Of a stretch of 64,000 nucleotides of DNA, positions 40,799-49,241 are shown one piece after another. The notes beneath the pieces were generated by a model. It was not told where the DNA came from, made no database searches, and saw only the letters and a program-made list of their open reading frames with translations. The translations under genes were made by a program, and so were the position numbers. Source of the DNA: Actinomadura spongiicola (GTDB lineage Bacteria > Actinomycetota > Actinomycetes > Streptosporangiales > Streptosporangiaceae); NCBI RefSeq assembly GCF_003432485.1, contig NZ_QVNQ01000001.1, forward strand, positions 868,001 through 932,000, written 5' to 3'. Within the stretch, counting starts at the first letter, position 1; each line of letters starts with the position of its first letter.

Positions 40799-40799
40799 T

Positions 40800-40822
40800 C
40801 CCGTCGAATTCCCCTGGACGGG
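40800..40822 (+). terminator. Weak 6-bp hairpin after the FAD oxidase gene
   Basis: CCCGTC (40800-40805) and GACGGG (40817-40822) pair around an 11-base loop, two bases after the stop codon. It is short, so only a possible terminator. Confidence 0.35.
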
Positions 40823-40904
40823 CACGGGGTAGGGCTGTCACTACCGTCCTGTGACGAGCCTGCCGTAATGACGCGCCCGGGTGCCGCGCGATGAGATCGC
40901 ATGC

Positions 40905-42497
40905 ATGATCATTCATCGTTTCGCGGTCCCGCGCGCCGTCATGGCGGTCGGCGCGCTCGGCCTCGCCGGGGTCGTCGCCTGGACGACCACCGCCGCGGCG
41001 GCCCCGGCTCCCGGACCGTCCCGGGCCCCGGCGTCCGGTGCCCTCACGCGCTTCGTCGACCAGCCCGTCGCCTGGGACACCTGCCCTGAGGACGCCGCCG
41101 ACCTGAGGGAGGCGGGCGCGCAGTGTGCGGAGTTGACCGTCCCGCTCGACCACGCCGCCCCGAACGGCACCACGATCAAGATCGCCGTCTCGCGGATCAA
41201 GGCGAAGGACCGGGCGCACCGGCGCGGCATCCTGCTGTCCAACCCGGGTGGGCCCGGCGGGCCCGGCCTGGAGTACACGGCCGCGCTGCGGCCCGCGATG
41301 AAGGACGTGGCCGACCGCTACGACCTGATCGGCTTCGATCCGCGCTTCGTCGGGCGCAGCACCCCGATCTACTGCGGCACGTCCCCGCGGCCACGGCCGA
41401 CCCACTCGCGACGCGAAGCGTTCGAGGCGTCCGTCCGGGGCGCGCAGGAGACCGCGCGGCGGTGCTTCAAGCACGAGAACAACGCGGCGCTGCTGCCGTA
41501 CGCGTCCAGCCGGAACCTCGCCCGCGACATGGACCTGATCCGCGCCGTCCTCGGTGAACGCAAGCTGTCCTACTACGGCATCTCCTATGGCGGGGACCTC
41601 GGCGCGGTCTACACGCAGATGTTCCCGGACCGCGTCGACCGCGTCGTGATCGACAGCGTCACCGACCCGGCCAAGACGCAGTACGAGAACTTCCAGGCCG
41701 CGGGCCCGGCGCAGGAGCGCGGCCTGGACGAATGGGCCGCCTGGACGTCCCGGCGCGCCGCCGAGTACCGCCTCGGCATCACACCCCGCCAGGTCAGGGA
41801 GAGCGTGGAGCGGCTGACCGCCCGCGTGGACCGGGGCCCGATCCGGCTCAGCGGCCATTCCGTGGACGCGAGCGTCCTCGGCCTCCTGCTGCGCCAGTTC
41901 GTCGGCAACGAGGAGGACAACGAGCTTCTCGCGAAGTCAGTGCGCGATTTCGTTGACGCGTCCGAGGGGCGGCAGGTCGAGGCCAATCCAGAACTGAAGA
42001 ATTGGCTCGACCTGTTCAGCGAGCCGAACCCGGCACTGGACAACCTCTTCAACAGCGGAAACGCGTACCTGTGCGGGGACGGCGGCTGGCCCGCCGGGGG
42101 CTGGCCGTCCGATCCCGAGCAGTATTGGCGGAACATCCAGCGCGCCCGGCACACGCAACCGGTGTTCGCGCCGGTGGCCAACGCCATTTTCCCGTGCCCG
42201 TTCTGGAAGACCCCGCCGCGCGAGCCGGGCGTCGCGATCGACAACAAGGTCCCGGTTCTCGTCTTGCAGGCCAGGCGGGACAACAACGTCCCCTATCCGG
42301 GCGCCGTCGCGCTGCACCGCGCACTCAAGGGCTCGCGCCTGATCTCGGCCGACATCCGCTCGCACGGCGTGTACGCCCGCGGAATCGACGGGCTGACGCC
42401 CGTGCCCTGCGCGGACGACGCCGTCAACGCGTACCTGCGCACCGGCGCCCTGCCCGCCGCCGACATCGACTGCCCGCAACCCCGGAGGACCCGATGA
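40905..42497 (+). CDS. Exported alpha/beta-hydrolase, tripeptidyl aminopeptidase type (S33)
   Basis: A 530-aa secreted hydrolase. A signal peptide (FAVPRAVMAVGALGLAGVVA, then an Ala/Pro-rich linker) precedes a domain with the oxyanion region LLSNPGGPGGPGLEY, the nucleophile elbow YYGISYGGDLG, the Asp in VLVLQARRDNNVPYPGA and the His in IRSHGVYA. This is the order of the Streptomyces tripeptidyl aminopeptidase family, which removes tripeptides from secreted proteins. ATG 40905 is favoured by the signal peptide; GTG 40881 is an alternative. It overlaps the next gene by four bases. Confidence 0.9.
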   Translation: MIIHRFAVPRAVMAVGALGLAGVVAWTTTAAAAPAPGPSRAPASGALTRFVDQPVAWDTCPEDAADLREAGAQCAELTVPLDHAAPNGTTIKIAVSRIKAKDRAHRRGILLSNPGGPGGPGLEYTAALRPAMKDVADRYDLIGFDPRFVGRSTPIYCGTSPRPRPTHSRREAFEASVRGAQETARRCFKHENNAALLPYASSRNLARDMDLIRAVLGERKLSYYGISYGGDLGAVYTQMFPDRVDRVVIDSVTDPAKTQYENFQAAGPAQERGLDEWAAWTSRRAAEYRLGITPRQVRESVERLTARVDRGPIRLSGHSVDASVLGLLLRQFVGNEEDNELLAKSVRDFVDASEGRQVEANPELKNWLDLFSEPNPALDNLFNSGNAYLCGDGGWPAGGWPSDPEQYWRNIQRARHTQPVFAPVANAIFPCPFWKTPPREPGVAIDNKVPVLVLQARRDNNVPYPGAVALHRALKGSRLISADIRSHGVYARGIDGLTPVPCADDAVNAYLRTGALPAADIDCPQPRRTR

Positions 42498-43675
42498 CCA
42501 GGCGTACCGCCGCCGTGGTGACCGCGGGTGCGCTGCTGGCGGCCCTGCTGCCATCCACCACCGCCGCCGCCCAACCGCATGGCGACGCACTCCAGCGCGA
42601 CGTCGACGCGATCCGGACTACCGGCGCGACGGGCGTGCTCGCCGAGGTGCGAACGTCCACCGGCGCACACGCCGCCCGCGCAGGCGTCGCCGACCTGCGC
42701 ACGGGCCGGCCCGTACCGTGGAACTCCTATTTCCGCATCGGCAGCGACACCAAGACGTACACATCAGTGGTCGCACTTCAACTGGTCGGAGAGGGAAAGC
42801 TCCAGCTGACCGACACCGTCGAGAAGTGGCTGCCCGGCCTCGTCCGAGGAAAGGGGAACGATGGCCGGAAAATCACCGTCAAGAACCTGCTCCGCCACAC
42901 CAGCGGACTGAACGACTATGTGGCCGTCGAACTCGGCGACGGCAGCGACTGGACGCCGGAGAACTTCAAGAAGAACCGTTTCCGTGTCTCCACCCCGCAG
43001 GAGAAGGTGGCGACGGCGATGACGCGGCCGCCGCAGTGGGTGCCGAACACGTCCAACCCGGCCGAGGAGACCCGCTGGGGCTACTCCAACACCAACTACG
43101 TGCTGGCCGGACTGATCATCGAGAAGGTCACCGGACGAGCCTGGGAGCAGGAGATCCACGAGCGGATCATCGAACCGGTCGGGCTACGGCACACGATCAC
43201 GCCCGGCACGTCGGCGTACGTCCCGCAGCCGAGCGCGACCGCCTACACGCAATTCCCGGGGCGCAAGGACCTCACCGACACCTCGATCAACGTCGGCGCC
43301 GGTCCCGAGGGCGGGATCATCAGCACCCCGCACGACCACGCGACGTTCCTCCGCGCCCTCCTGGGCGGACGGCTGCTACCACCGGCGCAACTCGCGCAGA
43401 TGAAACAGACCGTCCCGGTGGACGACTGGATCCCCGCGGACGGCGTCCGGTACGGCCTCGGCATCGCCTGGCGACCCGTCCAAGACTGCACGGGCGGGGT
43501 CTGGTTCCACGGCGGCACCTCCTACGGCGTCATCTCGGAGTCCGGCGCGAGCGCTGACGGCCACCGCGCCGCGAGCGTCGCCGTGTCCACGTTCCGCCCC
43601 GGCGACCCCGCCCAGGACGCCCAGGACAAGGCGTCACTCCGCCTGGTCGACCGCGCGGTCTGCGACACCCCCTGA
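42494..43675 (+). CDS. Exported serine beta-lactamase-fold hydrolase (class C/D-Ala-D-Ala carboxypeptidase type)
   Basis: A 393-aa secreted protein with a signal peptide (AAVVTAGALLAALLPSTTAAA). The active-site SxxK is in FRIGSDTKTYT, the YxN in WGYSNTNYVLAG and the third motif HxG in VWFHGGTSYG, all in the correct order and spacing. It belongs with the serine-type D-Ala-D-Ala carboxypeptidase/esterase branch; true beta-lactam hydrolysis cannot be inferred. The ATG overlaps the tripeptidyl-peptidase stop (ATGA), and a 12-bp hairpin terminator follows, so the two make a bicistronic secreted-hydrolase unit. Confidence 0.92.
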   Translation: MTRRTAAVVTAGALLAALLPSTTAAAQPHGDALQRDVDAIRTTGATGVLAEVRTSTGAHAARAGVADLRTGRPVPWNSYFRIGSDTKTYTSVVALQLVGEGKLQLTDTVEKWLPGLVRGKGNDGRKITVKNLLRHTSGLNDYVAVELGDGSDWTPENFKKNRFRVSTPQEKVATAMTRPPQWVPNTSNPAEETRWGYSNTNYVLAGLIIEKVTGRAWEQEIHERIIEPVGLRHTITPGTSAYVPQPSATAYTQFPGRKDLTDTSINVGAGPEGGIISTPHDHATFLRALLGGRLLPPAQLAQMKQTVPVDDWIPADGVRYGLGIAWRPVQDCTGGVWFHGGTSYGVISESGASADGHRAASVAVSTFRPGDPAQDAQDKASLRLVDRAVCDTP

Positions 43676-43692
43676 CCGACCGCGTCCAGCAC

Positions 43693-43733
43693 CGACGGCC
43701 CGGCCGAGCGCCTCACCGCCCGCCGGGCCGTCG
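43693..43733 (+). terminator. 12-bp hairpin terminator after the secreted-hydrolase pair
   Basis: CGACGGCCCGGC (43693-43704) and GCCGGGCCGTCG (43722-43733) pair perfectly around a 17-base loop, starting 18 bases after the stop codon at 43675. Confidence 0.7.
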
Positions 43734-43760
43734 CCGCGCGGGACGCGTCCGGGCCCGGGT

Positions 43761-43829
43761 GGCATCCGACACAGTGGCGGAACCGGCAAGATCGACAAGA
43801 AGGCCATGCGCGCCGCTCTCACCGCGTGA
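43761..43829 (+). pseudogene. 3'-terminal remnant of an acyl-CoA synthetase/adenylating enzyme gene
   Basis: The frame ending at the TGA at 43827-43829 reads GGTGKIDKKAMRAALTA-stop. This is the very end of ANL-superfamily enzymes, whose C-terminal signature is GKIDKKxLR with the catalytic lysine. Nothing upstream continues the family, since a terminator hairpin and unrelated sequence precede it. The rest of the gene has been deleted. Confidence 0.6.
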
Positions 43830-43987
43830 AGACGAGATGCGCGTATCGATTCATCAATGAGCCGCGCCGACGTGATCAGCGGAAATGCGTTTCCGTGGTG
43901 GCTTGGCACGCCATCTGAGCGATATCAGGGAAAGAATCGAGGAGCTGTTCCGCAACTCCGATCTGATGCGCGCTGCAACCCGCCCCA

Positions 43988-44353
43988 GTGCTGACCGTCA
44001 GGCAATCAAGCGACGCGGTCGCGGTACCCGACCGCGAGCGGCTCGGCGTCGCCTTCCGCGTGCTCCTGGTGCTGCGCGGGCTGGTGCTGGCCATGACCGT
44101 CATGCTCGTCCCGGACGACTGGCACGACCCGTCGCTGATGCTCGCGGTCGTCGCCGTGGCAACCGTAACGGCGATCGCCTGCCTGGCCTGGCGCGGCGTC
44201 CTGTCCCTTTACTACGGCATCCGCAGGCGCGACCGGACAGGAGGCCGCGGACCGGGCAACGGACCGGCATCGCGGCGGCGACCCGGCTCCCGAGCGGCCC
44301 GGCAGGCGGCGACGAGACGACGACGGGCGCGGCTTCGTCCCACCCCCGGATGA
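43988..44353 (+). pseudogene. Likely truncated membrane part of a sensor kinase gene
   Basis: A GTG at 43988 opens 121 codons. Residues 15-75 (RLGVAFRVLLVLRGLVLAMT, LMLAVVAVATVTAIACLAW) have a double-hydrophobic pattern like the N-terminus of actinobacterial sensor kinases of the MacS kind. The remaining 45 residues are Arg/Pro-rich noise, and no H-box or ATPase domain follows. It may be a kinase remnant or only an unusual open frame. Along with the acyl-CoA synthetase fragment 160 bases upstream it suggests a stretch of gene decay. From the remnant's end to 43987 and from 44354 to 44509 I see no gene. Confidence 0.35.
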
Positions 44354-44509
44354 CCGCTTGGACCTGTTCGCGCGGCACGGCCACTATGGCCTGAAGACAA
44401 GACCCACCCTGACGGCCACCCGTCCACCTGGCACAGGTGCCCCAGCCCTAACTCACCGCCGAAAAAGGCCCGCCCTCTAGTGCCGTGCACTACACATGGC
44501 CCGGGGAAG

Positions 44510-45778
44510 TTATGAGGCTGCGGGTTCAGGCTGACTCGCCGAGGCGGGCCGGTTGAGGCGAGCCGAGTACACGGACAGGAGGGCCAGCGCTGTCGCGGCC
44601 AATACCGAGATCCCGGTCACGAAGGCCGCGCTGGCGGGGCCTACCGCCTCGACCGCCGGGCCTATGGTGAGAAGGGCGACCGGTGCGAGTAGGTAACTGG
44701 CGACGATGCTCCAACTGTTGACCCGTACCAGGACCTCGGCAGAGAAGTGTTCCTGCAGGGCGGTCGTCCAGATGACGTAGTACGCGGCCTGGCAGAGACC
44801 CGGGACGGCCATCGCCAAAGCGATGATCGTCCAGGAGCACCCACTCGAAACGAACAGCATGGGAATGGCCGCTGTCGCGGGCAACGCCGTCGCCACCAGG
44901 ATCGGCCGGTCCACCCTCAGCCGGGCCCCGACGAGGGCACCGACCAATGCCGCCAAGGCCTCGCAGGCGGTGACGATTCCCCAGCCCCATGCCCCGCCAC
45001 GCCCCTGGGCCATGTAGAGCGGTCCGATGACCTCGATGAACGAGGCCGCGGCCACGATGAGGACGGTGAACTGCAAGGCCATCGTCCAGACCCAGCGGCA
45101 GGAGGAGAACTCCCTCCAGCCCACCCGCAAGTCCCCGGTGATTCCACCGGAATGGCGGTGCCGCAAGGTCTTCAGAAGCCCCAGGAGCAGGGCACTCACC
45201 ACGCACAGAAGCCCTCTCGCCGTGGCGGCCCACCCGGCGCCCACCGTGCTGACCACCACTCCGGACGATGCCAGCCCGATGAGTAGCCCGGCTGATTCGG
45301 TCTGACTGACCAGCGCGTTGCCACCACGACGGCTCTGTCCGGTGAGCAGGTCGGCGACGATTCCCCGGATCGTCGGCAGGAACATCGCCGTCGCCACGCC
45401 CGACAGGACCGCCAGCCCGCACAGCAATGGCAGCGACGCCTTGTCCGTGAGAAAGCACGCGCCCAAACCCAGCCACGCCGCACTGGCCAGAAATTCGGCG
45501 GAGACCAGCACATGATGGCGCCGGAAGCGGTCACCGGCGACCCCGACGCCGACCATCAGCACCGCGGGTGCCGCCTTGCAGGCCAGCACCACGGAGAGTT
45601 CCGCGGCACCGTACCCGAGCCCCATCACGCCCCACGCCAGGGCCAACTGCCCGAACCCGACGCCCGCACTGGAAACCAGCCGCGACGCGAACAAGGGAGC
45701 GATCGAACGATTCTTCAACAGGGCCAGTGGAGCGAAGAACCCGACCACAGCGGGCACGACCAACACACAAGATCTCAA
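44510..45778 (-). CDS. MFS transporter (MFS_3/macrolide-efflux-like)
   Basis: A 422-aa carrier with about 12 hydrophobic segments: LFASRLVSSAGVGFGQLALA opens the first, LACKAAPAVLMVGVGVAGDR is the motif A region, and FLPTIRGIVADLLTGQSRRG with the following NALVSQTESAG is characteristic of the macrolide-efflux-like branch. The TTG at 45778 is the longest start; a TTG giving a protein that begins near LKNRSIAPLF is also possible. It lies 84 bases downstream of the AfsR-type gene on the same strand. Substrate unknown. Confidence 0.87.
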   Translation of the reverse strand: MRSCVLVVPAVVGFFAPLALLKNRSIAPLFASRLVSSAGVGFGQLALAWGVMGLGYGAAELSVVLACKAAPAVLMVGVGVAGDRFRRHHVLVSAEFLASAAWLGLGACFLTDKASLPLLCGLAVLSGVATAMFLPTIRGIVADLLTGQSRRGGNALVSQTESAGLLIGLASSGVVVSTVGAGWAATARGLLCVVSALLLGLLKTLRHRHSGGITGDLRVGWREFSSCRWVWTMALQFTVLIVAAASFIEVIGPLYMAQGRGGAWGWGIVTACEALAALVGALVGARLRVDRPILVATALPATAAIPMLFVSSGCSWTIIALAMAVPGLCQAAYYVIWTTALQEHFSAEVLVRVNSWSIVASYLLAPVALLTIGPAVEAVGPASAAFVTGISVLAATALALLSVYSARLNRPASASQPEPAAS

Positions 45779-45862
45779 GCGTGTCTCTCTCCACGCGAAA
45801 CCGAGCTCCCTCGTCCAAGCACGGAGAGTATCGATATAACTCTAATCTGTCACGAGGGCAAC

Positions 45863-48800
45863 TCATCCACCCAGCGTTGATTCGTCGAGCTGGATGGTGC
45901 GGCCGTGTTCGAAGGTGGTGCGGTAGGTGTCCTCGTCGAGGTGTTCGCGGACGGTGCGAGTGATGCGGTCCACGTCGCCGCGTTCGGCCGGGGGGAGCGG
46001 CATGTTCACCGAGTCTCGGGCTGCGGCCGCCGCGCCCAGTAGGAGGGCGGCGGAGGTGTGGCGGGCCGCGAGGGTGTGTGCGCCTGCCAGGCCTTCCAGT
46101 GCCAGGGCCATGGCCCGCGCGTCGCCGGTGTTGCGCGCGGCGGCCCAGCCCTCCAGGTGCAGGCGCAGGGACGTCGCCGCGTCGCCGCGCAGTTCGGCGA
46201 TGAAGCCGAGTTCGGCCAGCACCAGTGCGCGGCCGGGTTCGAAGTTCAGCCGGGTGAGCCACTCCAGGACGTGGCGCAGATGGGTTTCGGCGGCGTCGAG
46301 CCGTCCCTCCCGCCGGGCGCCGAGGCCGAGGCCGACCTCGGCGCGGATCTCGCCCGGTTTGAAGCTGTGCTCGGCCGCCACCCGCAGGGCGTCCTGGTGG
46401 AACTCGCGTGCCCTGGCGTGGTCACCGGCCAGCATCGCCAGGTTGCCCAGCCCGCTCAGGGTGTCGGAGACCTGCGACCACATGCCGAGTTCCTCGGCGA
46501 TGCGCCGTCCCTCCTGGAACAGCCGTTCCGCCCGGTCGTAGTCGCCGTTCATCTCGGCGAGCGAGGCCAGGGGTTCGACGGTCTGCAACCGTCCCCACAG
46601 GTCGCCGAGTTCGCCGAAGATCTCCGCGCTTCGGTGGCCGTCGCGTTCCAACGTGACCAGGTCCCCGCGGACGTGGGCCTGGTTGGCGCGGACGCTCAGG
46701 GCCGCGGCGACACCCCACCGGTCGTCCAACCCGTGGAAGCCGTCCAGTACCCGTCCGATCACCTCCTCGCTGGCGGCCTGGTGACCGCCGCCGAACAATG
46801 CGAAACCGAGGAACCACAGCGTGCGGAGGCTCTCGGTGTCCTCGGGCAGGTTCGCGTTGATCCGGCTCCATGGGGCGACGGTGTCGCCGACCAGGGCGGC
46901 GAAGCCCGCCTGCCACGCCTCGGCCCGGGCCCGTGTCGAGGCGGCCGTCGGCGGGACCTCGATCGCCAGGGCCCGCTGGAACGACCGTTCGGCCTCCCTC
47001 AACCTGCCGCGCAGGAACCAGTACCAGGCCGCCGCGTTGCACAACCTCAGCGCGTGCGATGCCTTGCCGTGGTGCAGCGCGTTCTCCAGCGCCCGCCGGA
47101 CGTTCGCGGCCTCGGCGTCCAGACGTCCCAACCACTCGCGCTGGTCACTGCCGCGCAGGTGGGACGTGGCGTCTTCCAGGAGCTCGATGTAGTAGTGGCA
47201 GTGCTTGAGGCGCACACGTTCGCTCTCGCCGGCCTCCTGGAGGCGCGCCAGGCTGTACTCCGCGACGGACTCCAACAGCCGGTACCGGGGACCACCGGCG
47301 TGGTCGGCCATGACGACCAGCGAACGGTCGACCAGACGGGCGAGCAGGGCGAGCACGTCCTCGGACCGGACGCCGCCACCGGAGCACACGATCTCCGCCG
47401 CGCCCAGCGTGCAGCCCTCGGCGTGCACGGCGAGCCGGCGCAGCACCGCGCGCTCGGGCCCGGTCAGCAACTCCCAACTCCAGTCGATCATCGCGCGCAG
47501 TGTCCGCTGGCGGGGAGGGGCGCCGCGGTATCCGCGGGCCAGCAGCCGGAACCGGTCGTCCAGCCGGGCGATCAGGCCGGGCAAACCGAGCGCCCGGACC
47601 CGGGTGGCCGCCAGCTCCAGCGCCAGCGGGATGCCGTCCAACCGCCGGCAGATCACCGCGACGTCGTGGGCGTTGCCGGCGTCCAACCGGAATCCCGGGG
47701 ACGCGGCGGCGGCCCGCGCGACGAACAACCGCGCGGCACTGGAACGTTCGACGGCCGCCGGATCGGACGCGGTCGCGGGGACGTCCAGCGGCGCCACCGG
47801 GTAGATCGCCTCGCCGGAGATGCCCAGCGACTCCTGGCTGGTGGCCAGGACGCGCAGTTCGGGGGCACGCCGCAGCAGCACTGACACCAGGTCGGCCACC
47901 GCGTCGATCACATGCTCGCAGCTGTCGAGCACCAGCAGCAGCCGCCTGTCGCGCACCGCCTCGGCGAGCCGCTCGTTCGCCGGGGCGGCGGGGCCGGCAG
48001 GCCCGATGGACGCCGTTCTCGGTCCGCTCTCCTCCCGGATGCCCAGCACCGTCATGACCGCTTCGGCGACCGAGGCTCCCGCATGGCCGTCGTCGCCCAG
48101 TGCCGCCAGCTCGGCCAGCCAGGTGCCGTCCGGGTAGGCGTCCACCAGGCGCGCCGCGGTCTCCAGCGCCAGCCGGGTCTTGCCCACACCGCCCGGCCCG
48201 GTCAGGGTCACCAGGCGCGCCGCGGGCAACAGCGCCTTCACCGCTGCAACCGCCTCGTCCCTGCCGACCAGTTCGGTGACCGGGACGGGCAGGTTCGTCT
48301 GCGGGCGCGGCGGCGCGGAGTCGGCGTCCAGCGCCGGGTCCTGGGTCAGGACGGCCTGCCGCAGCGCGGTCAGTTCGGGACCGGGGTCGAGGCCCAGCTC
48401 CTCGGCCAGCCGGGCCCGGAGATCGTCGTACTGGGCCAGCGCCTCACTCGTCCGTCCAGCGCGGTAGAGGGCGCGCATCTGGAGCCCGCGCAGCCGCTCG
48501 CGCAGCGGATGGCGTCCGACCAGCTCGCTCAGCTCACCCGCCACCGCCGCGTGTTCGCCGAGTTCCAACCGGGCCGCGGCGTGCTCCTCCTCGGCGGCCA
48601 GCCGTTCCTCCTCCAGGCGCACGATCGTCGCCCGGACGAACTCCTCGTCCTCGAAACCGGCGAACGCCTGCCCACGCCACAGCGCGAGCGCGTCCGCCAG
48701 CAGCGACGCCTTCCCGCGCGGGTCGTCGGTTCCGCGGGCCAGGCCCGTCAGCTCGGCGAACCGGCCGAGGTCGACGGCGCCGTGGTCGGTGCGCAGCAGG

Positions 48801-49075
48801 TAGCCGTTCCCCTGGAACACCACCATGTCCCGGCCGCCGGGCTCGGCCTGCTCCAGGGCGCGGCGCAACTGCCAGACCTTGGTCTGCAGGACGGCGGAGG
48901 CGTTGCCGGACGGCTCCTCGCCCCACAGGTCGGCGATCAGGCGCGCCGCGGGCACCGGCCGGCCCTCGTGCGCGAGCAGGTCGGCCAGCAGCGCACGGGT
49001 CTTGCGTCCCGGCACCTTGACCGGACGTCCGTCCGACGTCCACACCGCGAGCGGCCCCAGCACCCCGAAACGCAT
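45863..49075 (-). CDS. AfsR/SARP-type regulator: BTAD, NB-ARC-like ATPase and TPR domains
   Basis: A 1070-aa pleiotropic regulator. OmpR-like DNA-binding domain at residues 1-90 (MRFGVLGPLAVW, LLAHEGRPVPAARLIADLWG, VLQTKVWQLRRALEQ); BTAD at about 95-240, ending YDDLRARLAEELGLDPGPEL; ATPase with Walker A LTGPGGVGKTRLA and Walker B LLLVLDSCEHVID; winged-helix and C-terminal TPR-like repeats (AERLFQEGRRIAEELGMWSQ, DAALRVAAEH-like). The first Met of the conserved domain is the ATG at 49075; the open frame extends 56 codons further but is not family-like. It is divergent from a DHA2 exporter whose promoter holds an 11-bp-period direct repeat of the SARP kind. Confidence 0.92.
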   Translation of the reverse strand: MRFGVLGPLAVWTSDGRPVKVPGRKTRALLADLLAHEGRPVPAARLIADLWGEEPSGNASAVLQTKVWQLRRALEQAEPGGRDMVVFQGNGYLLRTDHGAVDLGRFAELTGLARGTDDPRGKASLLADALALWRGQAFAGFEDEEFVRATIVRLEEERLAAEEEHAAARLELGEHAAVAGELSELVGRHPLRERLRGLQMRALYRAGRTSEALAQYDDLRARLAEELGLDPGPELTALRQAVLTQDPALDADSAPPRPQTNLPVPVTELVGRDEAVAAVKALLPAARLVTLTGPGGVGKTRLALETAARLVDAYPDGTWLAELAALGDDGHAGASVAEAVMTVLGIREESGPRTASIGPAGPAAPANERLAEAVRDRRLLLVLDSCEHVIDAVADLVSVLLRRAPELRVLATSQESLGISGEAIYPVAPLDVPATASDPAAVERSSAARLFVARAAAASPGFRLDAGNAHDVAVICRRLDGIPLALELAATRVRALGLPGLIARLDDRFRLLARGYRGAPPRQRTLRAMIDWSWELLTGPERAVLRRLAVHAEGCTLGAAEIVCSGGGVRSEDVLALLARLVDRSLVVMADHAGGPRYRLLESVAEYSLARLQEAGESERVRLKHCHYYIELLEDATSHLRGSDQREWLGRLDAEAANVRRALENALHHGKASHALRLCNAAAWYWFLRGRLREAERSFQRALAIEVPPTAASTRARAEAWQAGFAALVGDTVAPWSRINANLPEDTESLRTLWFLGFALFGGGHQAASEEVIGRVLDGFHGLDDRWGVAAALSVRANQAHVRGDLVTLERDGHRSAEIFGELGDLWGRLQTVEPLASLAEMNGDYDRAERLFQEGRRIAEELGMWSQVSDTLSGLGNLAMLAGDHARAREFHQDALRVAAEHSFKPGEIRAEVGLGLGARREGRLDAAETHLRHVLEWLTRLNFEPGRALVLAELGFIAELRGDAATSLRLHLEGWAAARNTGDARAMALALEGLAGAHTLAARHTSAALLLGAAAAARDSVNMPLPPAERGDVDRITRTVREHLDEDTYRTTFEHGRTIQLDESTLGG

Positions 49076-49115
49076 GATCGTCACCGTATGGCCGGTGCCG
49101 GGCCACGCCAAGAGT

Positions 49116-49135
49116 CGACCGAGACCCGACCGAGA
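49116..49135. promoter_or_regulatory. 11-bp-period direct repeat, candidate SARP/AfsR binding site
   Basis: CGACCGAGA occurs at 49116-49124 and 49127-49135, a period of exactly 11 bases, in the 166-base region between the AfsR-type gene and the divergent exporter gene. SARP proteins bind heptamer direct repeats on one face of the helix with this spacing upstream of target -10 regions, so the site fits control of the exporter (start 49242) by the divergently encoded regulator. Confidence 0.5.
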
Positions 49136-49241
49136 GCGCCCTGACACATGCTGGACCCGTCCTGCCATCTGACAGCGCACCGGACGGGCGCGAAGACGCC
49201 CGGAAACCGCACTGACCCAGCCGAACCACGAAGAGGTCTCC

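Noticed and set aside
45808..45858. CCCTCGT...ACGAGGG inverted repeat between the AfsR-type and MFS genes
   Set aside because: The arms are only 7 bp with a 37-base loop, too weak to call a terminator.
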